Source: Bacteroidota bacterium (GTDB lineage Bacteria > Bacteroidota > Bacteroidia > Flavobacteriales_F > PHOS-HE28). Taken from it: 45,826 nucleotides of DNA. Under the pieces are notes generated by a model. It had not been told where the DNA came from and did no database searches. It was given only the letters and a program-made list of their open reading frames with translations. Made by a program: the position numbers and the translations under genes. Position 1 is the first letter of the stretch, and every line of letters begins with the position of its first letter. Below are positions 1-7,995 of the stretch, piece after piece. The stretch is taken from positions 1-45,826 of the forward strand of contig JAFEAI010000265.1 in NCBI GenBank assembly GCA_018266475.1. Direction: 5' to 3'.

Positions 1-111
1 GCCACCTCCATGAACCTGTTTTTTCCACAATTCAATTGGTAGAACTACCCCGCACTACAGGTATTCCCTCGCATACCACCTCGGTAGTTTCGGGCCTTCA
101 AGCCACTACCC

Positions 112-1995
112 ATGATCCGAAAGGCCCTGTTCTGGCCGGTCCTTTGCATGCCCGCCTTGCTGTTGGGCCAAGCTCCTGGAGGGGTAAGCAGCGGCCTTGC
201 CGTTTGGTACAAGGCGAACATCACTTCTTCCGTGATAGGCTACCCCGGCGCGGTAAGCGCGTGGAACACATCCGGGGGTTCTGCAACAGGATTCAACCTG
301 GCACAGGCAACCGCCGCCCGCAGGCCAGGATACCTCGCCGGAAACGTGAACTACAAGCAATACAACTACAATCCGCGGGTTCACTTCATGTCGGCCAACA
401 GCACGAGCCTGGAGAACACCGGCACATCGCCAAACCTGTATGGCACCGCAGGCAGCATATTCCTGGTGACCAACCAAAAACCGCTTGCCACGGATGGCAG
501 CGGCCTTACCTATTCCTCGTCGTCATCCCAACGGATCCAGATCAAGCCGTCATTCCGGATCCAGACATCCACGGGCACGCTCGGCTATACCGCCGACTTC
601 CCCAGCCCCACGGAATATGGCAACACGGAAGCCTCGTTGCTGTATGTGTCGGGCCTCGGCGCCTCAGCTGCACAGCGGCTCAATTCCGTTCCGATCGCGT
701 GCAACAATTGCGGCCTTGCGCTGTACAACCCGTATGTGTCAACCGGGCTCTATACGGGCCGCAACGGCACCGGCGGCGAGTATGTGGATTGCGACATGGG
801 CGAGGTCATTTTCTACAGCGCCGCGCTCACCACGGCCCAACTGAACCAGGTGGAATCCTATCTCGCCATCAAGTACGGCATCACAAGGGGAGGAAACACC
901 GGCACTTCCACAACCTACAACTATGTAAATTCAGCAGGTGCCGCTGTTTGGAACAAAACGACCAACGCCGGCTACAACAACGACATTGCCGGCATTGGCC
1001 GCGATGATGCCAGCGGCCTGGTGCAAAAGCAATCCATCAGCGTGAACAACAATGAGCCCGTGTCCATCGGCCTCATCAGCATTGATGCGAGCAATGCCGC
1101 CAATGCGAACAACTTCGCAACAGACAAATCCTTTCTCCTGTGGGGCAATGACGGGGGTGCCAACACCACGGTCTACAACGACCCCATCTGCTTCGCATCA
1201 CTGCCCGCAGGTGTACAGGCCCGCATCAAGCGGCGGTGGAAATGCCAGGTCACCGCCTTCACCCAACAGGCCACGGTCGGGTTTGAATCCGCGATGCTGG
1301 CCAACTACCTGCCCTTGTCCAATTTGCGGTTGCTTGTGGATGATGACGGCGGCTACTGGACAAACGCCACGGTGTATGCCGGAGCGGTCATGGACGGCTC
1401 CCGCATCGAGTTCGCAGGCGTGACCTTCTCCGCAGCCAAGCCCTTCTTCACCCTGGCCACGGCCAATTACGTCTCCACGCCTCTGCCTGTGGAGTTGCTT
1501 CGGTTTGATGCCTCAGCATGCGGCAGCAGCGTGTGCCTTGCATGGAGCACCGCGAGCGAGCGGGACAATGACCGGTTCGAGGTGGAACGCTCGGCAGATG
1601 CATTGGATTTCCCGCCCATTGGATCAGTGCCCGGTGCAGGCAACTCCACGATGTACCGGAACTACGGCTACATCGATCGATCACCGCTCCAGGGTACCGG
1701 TTACTACCGGTTGCGGCAAGTGGATGCCAATGGCGACTTCACCTTCTCTGAAGTCCGCCCCGTTACCTTCTACCATAATGACCCGCCCGTGCTCTTCCCG
1801 AATCCGGTACACGATGAATTGCGCATTCTTGGGTATGATGCCGTACGGCAAGGTCCCGTGGAATTGTACAACATGCTGGGAGAGCGCGTTCCACTGGAAG
1901 GCCCGGCTTCAGGGGTCTTCGGCATAGGCCACTTGCCAAGCGGGCTCTACACTGCGGTGATCGACGGCCGCATGGTGCGGTTCGTAAAGGAGTAA
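112..1995 (+). CDS. Secreted T9SS type A sorting-domain protein with LamG-like region
   Basis: A 627-residue exported protein, predicted to reach the cell surface or medium through the type IX secretion system. A signal peptide covers about residues 1-20 (hydrophobic ALFWPVLCMPALLLG, then QAP). The region at about 25-260 has the pattern of Bacteroidota LamG/DUF8202-like adhesin domains, including GEVIFYSAALTTAQLNQVE followed by YLAIKYGIT, a very common motif in these proteins. The last 70 residues form a type A sorting domain: the LFPNPVHDELRI strand, a VELYNMLGERV strand, then LPSGLYTAVI and a basic end (VRFVKE). The ATG at 112 is chosen because it begins the signal peptide. Ligand or substrate is unknown. 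Family placement is good, function is not assigned. Confidence 0.85.
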   Translation: MIRKALFWPVLCMPALLLGQAPGGVSSGLAVWYKANITSSVIGYPGAVSAWNTSGGSATGFNLAQATAARRPGYLAGNVNYKQYNYNPRVHFMSANSTSLENTGTSPNLYGTAGSIFLVTNQKPLATDGSGLTYSSSSSQRIQIKPSFRIQTSTGTLGYTADFPSPTEYGNTEASLLYVSGLGASAAQRLNSVPIACNNCGLALYNPYVSTGLYTGRNGTGGEYVDCDMGEVIFYSAALTTAQLNQVESYLAIKYGITRGGNTGTSTTYNYVNSAGAAVWNKTTNAGYNNDIAGIGRDDASGLVQKQSISVNNNEPVSIGLISIDASNAANANNFATDKSFLLWGNDGGANTTVYNDPICFASLPAGVQARIKRRWKCQVTAFTQQATVGFESAMLANYLPLSNLRLLVDDDGGYWTNATVYAGAVMDGSRIEFAGVTFSAAKPFFTLATANYVSTPLPVELLRFDASACGSSVCLAWSTASERDNDRFEVERSADALDFPPIGSVPGAGNSTMYRNYGYIDRSPLQGTGYYRLRQVDANGDFTFSEVRPVTFYHNDPPVLFPNPVHDELRILGYDAVRQGPVELYNMLGERVPLEGPASGVFGIGHLPSGLYTAVIDGRMVRFVKE

Positions 1996-2159
1996 GATCC
2001 GTTCGTTTGCATTGCTGTACGGCACGGCACGCCGGCCATGGCATCGCTGCGCAAACCCGCACCGCCCCGTTGGCATTGGGCCGCGCGGATTTCGAATGGT
2101 GCATGTTCCATGAACGGTGAAATCCATGGCCGGCCTCTCCACTTGTGTTTGGGCATGGC
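1996..2159. other. Intergenic gap between convergent genes
   Basis: These 164 bases separate the 3' ends of two convergent sorting-domain genes. No gene and no convincing terminator hairpin with a T-run is visible. Confidence 0.5.
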
Positions 2160-3779
2160 TCAATCCTGGATCACCACACGGCTGTGGTATTCTTGCCCGC
2201 CCCCGGTAATGCGAACATTGTACATGCCGGGCAGCAGCTTTCCGGTGGTATGCAGCTCCAGCCGGCCGTGCATGGGGCGGGCATCCGTGTGCAGCACCAC
2301 CCTGCCTGCGGCATCGCACATTGTAATGGCCACTTCAGATGCGCTTGGGTCCACCTCCATGGTGAAGTTGCCATTCCCGGGATTGGGATAGATCACAATA
2401 CCATCCCGTTGCGGGCCGATCGTTGTTACCCCCATGCCACTGCCCTGGCCCTCCACCACGCAGAGGTCATACCCCGGGTCGCCATACGCGTACTGCGCGC
2501 GGAAGTCGTACACGCGGAAGTAATAGGTGTTGCCCACGGTAAGCCCTGTTGCGACCAAATCATCCGCAATGCCAGGCCCCCCCACATCGCCGCAGGCGAT
2601 GGAGGTGAGCGCACCACATGTGCCCGAGAACAGCTCCATCACAATGTCCATGTTTCCGTGCGGCGCACCGCCTACGGTCATGTCCGCGGCCGTGGCGACG
2701 AAACTGTACCATACATCGTCGTTCGCATTTCCCATGAATCCGCCGCAATTGACCGCGGGCGTGCTTTGCGTGGCGCAGGTGTTGGTAAAGAACTCCGGCG
2801 TGCAGGCGGTATGCGCGGTGATGGGGATCGCACCGGCGCACTCATCGTTCGGGGCTTCATTGGTGCCACAGACCGTGGCTGAAACGTGCATGGTGTAGGC
2901 CGCTGGGTTGTTGAAGGTGGCTGCGATGGGATAGTAGTAGGTGCCGGGTGCGAGGTTGGCAAAGCACAGTGTGAAGTTGCCGTCGGCACAAGCTGTACTG
3001 TCATAGGATCCGGGATAGAACGCGCTTCCGCCCGGGCATGCAGTATAGAGCAACAACCAGAAATCCAGGATCTTCGGCGCGGTGCCGCAGAAGCTGATCT
3101 TCACGTCTGCACAGGTACCCAGCGTGAATGCCTCCCAGACCGAAGGAAAACCGAGCCCTTCGCTGTCCGTGGCACCGGTGCAATTGCCGGTGAAGGTGGC
3201 GCTGCCGCCGACCGCGACCGTTTGCACCACGGCGTTGGCGCAGAGGTCGTTGGCAGGTGCCGGGGTGCTGACCTGGCCGGACACGCACAACGTGAAATCG
3301 CCGCCAGGGCCGAAATTGGTGTTCGACCACACGCGGATCCAGTTGTTCGCGTTCGGGATCACGGGCACGTTCACCTGGGTGGCCGGGTTGATCAGGCACG
3401 CGGTCTCGTTTCCATCGCATGCCGTGTACACGCCAAGGTTCCAGTCCTGGGCGTTGGCGTCGGCGGGTATCAGCAATACCGATACCGTATCCGTGTTGCC
3501 GGGATTGAACACATACCAAACATCAATGAAGGTGCCCGCTTCATCGCAGCCTGGCTGAGGCCCGTCCTGGGTGGCGTCCGCGTTGGTGCCGCTTACGGGC
3601 GCGCTGCAATCAGCGGTAACGGTGAGGGCTTGGGCGTTGGCACAATCATCGTTCGCCGGGGCACTTCCACGCGCACCGCCGGGATGGGCATGCCGTTCAG
3701 GCTTCAGATGCTCCCGGACACGTTGGGCAGAGGCGGGCAACGCGATCAGCAGGGGAAGGAAGATCAGCAGGCGTTTCAT
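2160..3779 (-). CDS. Secreted T9SS type A sorting-domain protein with three PPC-like repeats
   Basis: A 539-residue exported protein. The start is taken at the ATG at 3779 because it opens a clean signal peptide (KRLLIFLPLLIALPASAQ). In-frame ATGs upstream would only add a hydrophilic extension. The body contains three repeats of about 120-140 residues, each opening with a Cys-containing motif (ANDDCANAQALTV, PANDLCANAVVQTV, APNDECAGAIPITA). This is typical of the pre-peptidase C-terminal type beta domains found on secreted Bacteroidota proteins. The C-terminus is a type A sorting domain (IVIYPNPGNGNFTMEV ... LLPGMYNVRI ... SRVVIQD). No catalytic domain is visible, so a binding or adhesive surface role is likely. 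Confidence 0.85.
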   Translation of the reverse strand: MKRLLIFLPLLIALPASAQRVREHLKPERHAHPGGARGSAPANDDCANAQALTVTADCSAPVSGTNADATQDGPQPGCDEAGTFIDVWYVFNPGNTDTVSVLLIPADANAQDWNLGVYTACDGNETACLINPATQVNVPVIPNANNWIRVWSNTNFGPGGDFTLCVSGQVSTPAPANDLCANAVVQTVAVGGSATFTGNCTGATDSEGLGFPSVWEAFTLGTCADVKISFCGTAPKILDFWLLLYTACPGGSAFYPGSYDSTACADGNFTLCFANLAPGTYYYPIAATFNNPAAYTMHVSATVCGTNEAPNDECAGAIPITAHTACTPEFFTNTCATQSTPAVNCGGFMGNANDDVWYSFVATAADMTVGGAPHGNMDIVMELFSGTCGALTSIACGDVGGPGIADDLVATGLTVGNTYYFRVYDFRAQYAYGDPGYDLCVVEGQGSGMGVTTIGPQRDGIVIYPNPGNGNFTMEVDPSASEVAITMCDAAGRVVLHTDARPMHGRLELHTTGKLLPGMYNVRITGGGQEYHSRVVIQD

Positions 3780-3881
3780 GGTCATGGTCAGTTGTTGCTC
3801 CATTGGCATGGCAAACGTTCGTCGCCGCATCTCTTCCTGAAACCCCATGTTCGGGTGGGTGGTGGACCCCTCAGCGGCAAG

Positions 3882-3889
3882 TACATTTG
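3882..3889 (+). promoter_or_regulatory. Candidate -7 box (TACATTTG) for the first cyclase gene
   Basis: A perfect match to the Bacteroidota -7 consensus TAnnTTTG, 77 nt before the ATG at 3967. No clear -33 element is seen. Confidence 0.45.
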
Positions 3890-3966
3890 ACCGTCCACCC
3901 CTTTATGGGGTTCCGATTCCCGAGCGGGCCGCCAAACCTTGCCCCTCCTTTGAGAGGAAACGTACC

Positions 3967-6159
3967 ATGGGCCACCTGCGCACACTTCTGCTGGTCGTTG
4001 CTGGCTGGCTGGTTGCATGCAGCACCTGCATCGCACAAGCGGATACACCTACCACAGACGGTGCCGTGCAGGCCCGCATGGATTCCCTGCTCCGGCAATT
4101 GCGTGTTCAACGGGACGATACCAACAAGGTGCTTACGTTGCTGGCCTTGGCGGACCTGCCTGTGGCGGCGCCGAAAGCGGTGCCGGTGGCCAACCGCACC
4201 GTTCATGCGGAATACATACCAACGGCCCTCGATCTTTCCCGCAAATTGGGATGGAAGCGCGGCGAAGTGCTGGCCATCTTCCTTTCTTCCCTCGAAAGCG
4301 AGCAAAATGCGGACATGGTCGCCGCACGATCGCGGCTCGACGAGGCGATCCTACTGAGCCCTGACCTTATCCCGCACGAACGCGGCGAGGTGCTGCAACG
4401 GGGTGCCTTGTTCTATGCGGTGTACGAGCTGGACCTGGACCTTGCCGACTCGCTGGCGAAAGCCTCGCTGGCCTGCTTCGACGAGCGGACCGCTCCGTTG
4501 CAGGTGGCCGCGAGCCTTGAGGTGCAAGCGCGCGTGCTGCTTTTCAAACAGGACTGGGTGCCGGCCATTGTGGCGTATTACCGTACCATCGATTTCAGTG
4601 AAAAACACCACGCCTGGCAAGCCCTCGCGATCGCGTATGAAAAGACGGCCATGATCATGGACCAGCTTGGAGACGTGGACAAAGCGTGCCAGTACTACGA
4701 GCGCTCCACACGGCTGAGCGATTCGCTCGGCTTCCACTTCAGGGCATACATGGGCTACGCCAATTTGGCCAGAACACTCAACGAGAACGGGCGGGCGGGC
4801 GAAGCCCTGGCGGCAGCTCGCAAGGCCACCGCCATTGCGCGCGTGATCGCATTACCCGTCGACTATGCCGGCTCCGGCACCTTGGAGGAAGCGCGGGCCC
4901 GCCTGGCGCTTGGCGAGGTGGCCGCTGCTGGAAACCTGCTGGACAGCATCGCACGTGCAGGACTGACCGGAGACATTCCGTCGATGATCCTGCGAGGAGA
5001 GATCGCGCTGAGGCGTGGGCGGTGGCAAGAGGCCATACGGCAATGCCGGGGCGCATTGCCCGGCGGGGCTCGCCATTACGATCATTTGCGCCAGGAGAAG
5101 CAAGCCTGCGATTGCCTGGTGCGGGCGTATCAGGGAGCCGGGGCGGCAGGTGAGGCGTTGAAGTGGAGCCTGCGCGCACAACAACTGGCCGATACGTTGC
5201 ATGACATGGCCTCGGCGAACGCGGTGACACGCATGGCGGCCGATCGCGAGTACGGTAAGCGCATGCTCTCCGATAGCCTGGCCCATGTGGCGGAAACGAG
5301 CCGCATCGAGGCCGAGGCGCTTTACACGGTGAACAAGGAACGCACACGTCGGAACTTCATGCTCATCTTCTCGCTGTGCCTCCTTGCGGTCGCACTGGTC
5401 ATCCTGCGCCAACGCATGCGCATCGCCAAGGAACAGAAGCGCAGTGAAGAACTGCTCCTGAACATCCTGCCGGCGGAAGTCGCCGAGGAACTGAAGAACA
5501 CGGGTTCCTCCGAGGCCCGTCACATCGAACAGACCACCATCCTCTTCACCGATTTCAAGGGCTTCACCGAACTGAGCGAGGTGCTCACGCCGCAGGAACT
5601 CGTTGCGGAGTTGGACACGTGCTTCAAAGCCTTTGATGCCATCATCACTGCGCGCGGCATCGAGAAGATCAAGACCATCGGCGATGCCTACATGGCCGCC
5701 GGCGGACTGGCACGCGACAAGCACGGCAGCGTGGCCGATGTGGTGGAAGCAGCCTTGGACATGCAGGAGTTCATACAGGGGCGCAAAGCCGGACGCGAGG
5801 CACAAGGGCTGCCCGCCTTCGAGATGCGCGTGGGCATCCACACCGGCCCGGTGGTGGCGGGCATCGTAGGCGTGAAGAAATTCCAGTACGACATCTGGGG
5901 CGATACGGTGAATACGGCTTCGCGAATGGAGAGCAGCGGCGAAGTGGGCCGGGTGAACATCAGCGGGGCGACATACCGCTTGGTGAATGGCGAAGAGCGA
6001 ATGGCGAATGGAACGGACAAGGACGGTATTCACCATTCGCCACTCACCAACTCCCATTCACTCGCATTCACCTTCACCCCGCGCGGCAAAGTACAGGCCA
6101 AGGGCAAGGGGGAATTGGAGATGTACTTTGTCGAACGACGGGCCTCCCCGCACGGGTAG
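3967..6159 (+). CDS. TPR-containing class III adenylate/guanylate cyclase, membrane-anchored
   Basis: A 730-residue signalling enzyme predicted to make a cyclic nucleotide, probably cAMP. It has an N-terminal export signal (HLRTLLLVVAGWLVACS), a long periplasmic helical-repeat (TPR-like) region at about 60-440, one membrane helix at about 462-482 (FMLIFSLCLLAVALVIL), the conserved linker LLNILPAEVAEELK and a class III cyclase domain from about 520. The metal-binding aspartates are D529 (ILFTDFKGF) and D573 (KTIGDAYMA). The Lys of EKIKTIGD and the Asp of YDIWGDTVN are the purine-recognising pair typical of adenylate cyclases, and the transition-state Asn and Arg are present in VNTASRM. The ATG at 3967 is used because upstream codons precede the signal peptide. 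Near the C-terminus about 25 extra residues encoded by a palindromic element interrupt the domain (see 5982-6072). Confidence 0.9.
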   Translation: MGHLRTLLLVVAGWLVACSTCIAQADTPTTDGAVQARMDSLLRQLRVQRDDTNKVLTLLALADLPVAAPKAVPVANRTVHAEYIPTALDLSRKLGWKRGEVLAIFLSSLESEQNADMVAARSRLDEAILLSPDLIPHERGEVLQRGALFYAVYELDLDLADSLAKASLACFDERTAPLQVAASLEVQARVLLFKQDWVPAIVAYYRTIDFSEKHHAWQALAIAYEKTAMIMDQLGDVDKACQYYERSTRLSDSLGFHFRAYMGYANLARTLNENGRAGEALAAARKATAIARVIALPVDYAGSGTLEEARARLALGEVAAAGNLLDSIARAGLTGDIPSMILRGEIALRRGRWQEAIRQCRGALPGGARHYDHLRQEKQACDCLVRAYQGAGAAGEALKWSLRAQQLADTLHDMASANAVTRMAADREYGKRMLSDSLAHVAETSRIEAEALYTVNKERTRRNFMLIFSLCLLAVALVILRQRMRIAKEQKRSEELLLNILPAEVAEELKNTGSSEARHIEQTTILFTDFKGFTELSEVLTPQELVAELDTCFKAFDAIITARGIEKIKTIGDAYMAAGGLARDKHGSVADVVEAALDMQEFIQGRKAGREAQGLPAFEMRVGIHTGPVVAGIVGVKKFQYDIWGDTVNTASRMESSGEVGRVNISGATYRLVNGEERMANGTDKDGIHHSPLTNSHSLAFTFTPRGKVQAKGKGELEMYFVERRASPHG
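5982..6072 (+). repeat. In-frame palindromic element, copy 1 (inside cyclase gene)
   Basis: A 91-nt imperfect palindrome bounded by GGTGAATG and CATTCACC. The left half has GAATGGCGA-type units and the right half their inverted counterparts (CCATTCGCC, CCCATTCAC). It is read through in frame, adding residues that start NGEERMANGTDKDG where other class III cyclases have only a short turn before FTFTPRGK. A nearly identical copy lies at 11808-11898 at the same place in a second cyclase gene. Confidence 0.8.
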
Positions 6160-6316
6160 CTCCGTTCGGACAAACTCCGCTGCCCGGTTTTCCAAATTAC
6201 ACCGCTGTGCTTGGATCTCTTTCCCGGCTCGTTGGCTATTGACCGCCAGCCATTCAAGGCCGGTGCCGTATCCGGCTTTCCGCGGCCGAACAACCTGGGC
6301 AGCACCGCTGCATCCC

Positions 6317-6832
6317 TCAGCCCTCCGGCTCCTGCATCAGCATGCAAGCCAATGCCATGTGAATGTATGGTGCCTGGCGGGCCGGGCCGGATACCTTGCG
6401 TACCACCTGGGCCTTTGCCCGGAGGGCGGCGTTGGGCATGTGCATGTATTGGTCCAGCAGCACCTGTTGGCCGCCCAGCAGCCCCTCATAGCGGCCCCTG
6501 AGCACCTGGCCGCTGCATTTCATGATCCCGCCCACCCGCTCCAGCCGCGTGCCCGCCGCAGCAAGCAGGCATGGTTTATATACGGCACCGCGCCCGCAAT
6601 GGGCCACCGGCTGATGGTCTACCAAAAGCAATGCACGGTCGTCCGTCACGTACAGGGCCAGCGATCCACGCTCCAGCTCCAGGAGCGGATCCGGTTCTGT
6701 CATCGGCCCCAGGCAATGCCGAAGTGCTTCCGCCCAGTGGGAGCTCACCCTCAGGTAAGCACTGCCCCGCATGCGGTACCGATGGCCTGCATGTGCATTG
6801 GTGCAGGGTCCGTGCAAGGTGATGTGTTGCAT
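6317..6832 (-). CDS. Hypothetical protein
   Basis: A 171-residue soluble protein that I do not recognise. The ATG at 6832 (MQHITLHGPCTN) is preferred over the longer reading from 6868, whose first twelve residues look like non-coding sequence. Composition is protein-like, with a hydrophobic beta segment (RGSLALYVTDDRALLLVDHQ) and a helical C-terminal third. No signal peptide or membrane helix is seen. It stands alone on the minus strand between two plus-strand genes, convergent with the cyclase. It is probably real, because the opposite strand has no comparable product. Confidence 0.5.
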   Translation of the reverse strand: MQHITLHGPCTNAHAGHRYRMRGSAYLRVSSHWAEALRHCLGPMTEPDPLLELERGSLALYVTDDRALLLVDHQPVAHCGRGAVYKPCLLAAAGTRLERVGGIMKCSGQVLRGRYEGLLGGQQVLLDQYMHMPNAALRAKAQVVRKVSGPARQAPYIHMALACMLMQEPEG

Positions 6833-6935
6833 GCCGTGGTTGCCGGAAATGGACCTCCGACCGCGCAAACCTCGAACTGCACATAAACCACTGCAACCAC
6901 ATGTTCATGGGGTATTTGGGGCCTCCAGGAGTGGG

Positions 6936-6943
6936 TAAACTTG
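6936..6943 (+). promoter_or_regulatory. Candidate -7 box (TAAACTTG) for the rhodanese gene
   Basis: Seven of eight bases match TAnnTTTG. The box ends 30 nt before the ATG at 6974. Confidence 0.35.
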
Positions 6944-6973
6944 CAGTGCCGGAATCTTCAACATCCAGGCACA

Positions 6974-7384
6974 ATGCGCCACCTGTTCCCCATGGCACTG
7001 CTGCTATTGGCATTGATCCCCTGCCGGGCGCAATCCGGCAGCGGGCGTGAGCCCATCAGGGAGATCACCCCGCAGGAGCTTTCCATGGAGCTCGCGCAAC
7101 CTTCACGGGCGGGGCTGTCGGTGCGGGTGATCGACGTGAACGAGCCGGACAGCTATGCCGAGGCGCATGTGCCCGGTGCGATCCTCCTGGTGTATGATGC
7201 CATCAGGGCGGCGGACCTCCCGGCTGACAAATCCAGCCCGTTGGTGTTCTACTGCTGGAGCGCGGAATGCCCTGCGGCTGAAACGGCAGCGCAAAGCGCG
7301 CTCAAACTGGGCTACACCGATGTGTCGTGCATGAAGACGGGCATCACCGGCTGGCGGGATGCCGGCCTGCCCACCGAACCATAA
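6974..7384 (+). CDS. Exported rhodanese-like domain protein
   Basis: A 136-residue single-domain rhodanese (sulfurtransferase fold). A signal peptide (LFPMALLLLALIPCRAQ) places it in the periplasm. The fold is indicated by the VRVIDVNEPDSYAEAHVPGA strand-helix unit and by the active-site loop VFYCWSAECPAA with the persulfide-accepting Cys of FYCWS, followed by AAQSALKLGYTDV and ITGWRDAGLP. The ATG at 6974 starts the signal peptide. It is followed after 5 nt by the GldL-like membrane gene, so the two probably form one transcript. The sulfur donor and acceptor are unknown. Confidence 0.85.
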   Translation: MRHLFPMALLLLALIPCRAQSGSGREPIREITPQELSMELAQPSRAGLSVRVIDVNEPDSYAEAHVPGAILLVYDAIRAADLPADKSSPLVFYCWSAECPAAETAAQSALKLGYTDVSCMKTGITGWRDAGLPTEP

Positions 7385-7389
7385 CCGCC

Positions 7390-7857
7390 ATGTTCCAAGC
7401 AAGACCCGAACTCCACCCCGCTGCACGCACAGTGGAACTGGTGTGCATTGCCACCGTGATCACCGCCTGTGCGTTCAAGATCATGCACTGGCCTGGTGCC
7501 GCGGTGCTCATCATAGTGGGCGGATGCAGCTTGGCGCTGTTCTACTTCCCCTTCGGCTACCGCACCCTGCCTGCGCCCAAGCAAACGGACCAGTTGCTGT
7601 GGCTCACCCTGCTGGCTGGCAAAGCATTGGCCTTGGTGATGATAGGAATGGTGTTCTTCATTCAGCACTGGCCCTATGGCGGTTTTTTTCTGCTTGCCGG
7701 CACTATCGCCTGCGGCGCGGTGGCCCTTGTTGCGGCCTGGGTGCGCTACAAGCACCAGCGCCTGGACATGTACTGCGATGGCCTGCTGGCGCGCTGTGTG
7801 ATCCTCGGCCTGCTCGCGTGGTTCATCTGGGCTACTTTTCAGGGGCTACCGCGGTAA
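7390..7857 (+). CDS. Small four-helix membrane protein with duplicated GldL-like motif
   Basis: A 155-residue inner-membrane protein with about four to five hydrophobic helices. The first pair carries FKIMHWPGA, the signature of the N-terminal membrane hairpin of GldL, the type IX secretion/gliding motor protein. A second, diverged copy (FFIQHWPYGG) lies about 75 residues later, so the protein looks like an internal duplication of that hairpin. It lacks the long cytoplasmic or periplasmic tail of true GldL and has no gldK, gldM or gldN neighbours, so it is a GldL-like relative and not GldL itself. The start 5 nt after the rhodanese stop indicates co-transcription. Confidence 0.7.
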   Translation: MFQARPELHPAARTVELVCIATVITACAFKIMHWPGAAVLIIVGGCSLALFYFPFGYRTLPAPKQTDQLLWLTLLAGKALALVMIGMVFFIQHWPYGGFFLLAGTIACGAVALVAAWVRYKHQRLDMYCDGLLARCVILGLLAWFIWATFQGLPR

Positions 7858-7937
7858 TGCGGCGCTTCCACGGGAGGAGTGGCATCAAGAACAATGTGAC
7901 CGCAGGATGGGAGTGATCGATGCTTCCCGAAAACCCA

Positions 7938-7988
7938 CCTCCGTGTCCTCTCCCGCAAGCGGGATGAAACACGTGCCTCTGTGGTGAA
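7938..7988. repeat. Partial dispersed repeat with perfect hairpin
   Basis: Contains CCTCCGTGTCCTC and CGTGCCTCTGTGGTGAAC, both related to the arms of the palindrome at 27057-27142, but split by a perfect hairpin TCCCGC-AA-GCGGGA (7951-7964). It lies just beyond the 3' end of the histidine kinase gene and of the convergent membrane-protein gene, so the hairpin could also serve as a bidirectional terminator. Confidence 0.5.
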
Positions 7989-7995
7989 CCGAAGA

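Noticed and set aside
38-49. Short palindrome GGTAG-AA-CTACC before the first gene
   Set aside because: Too short and isolated to call an operator; no second copy near other promoters.
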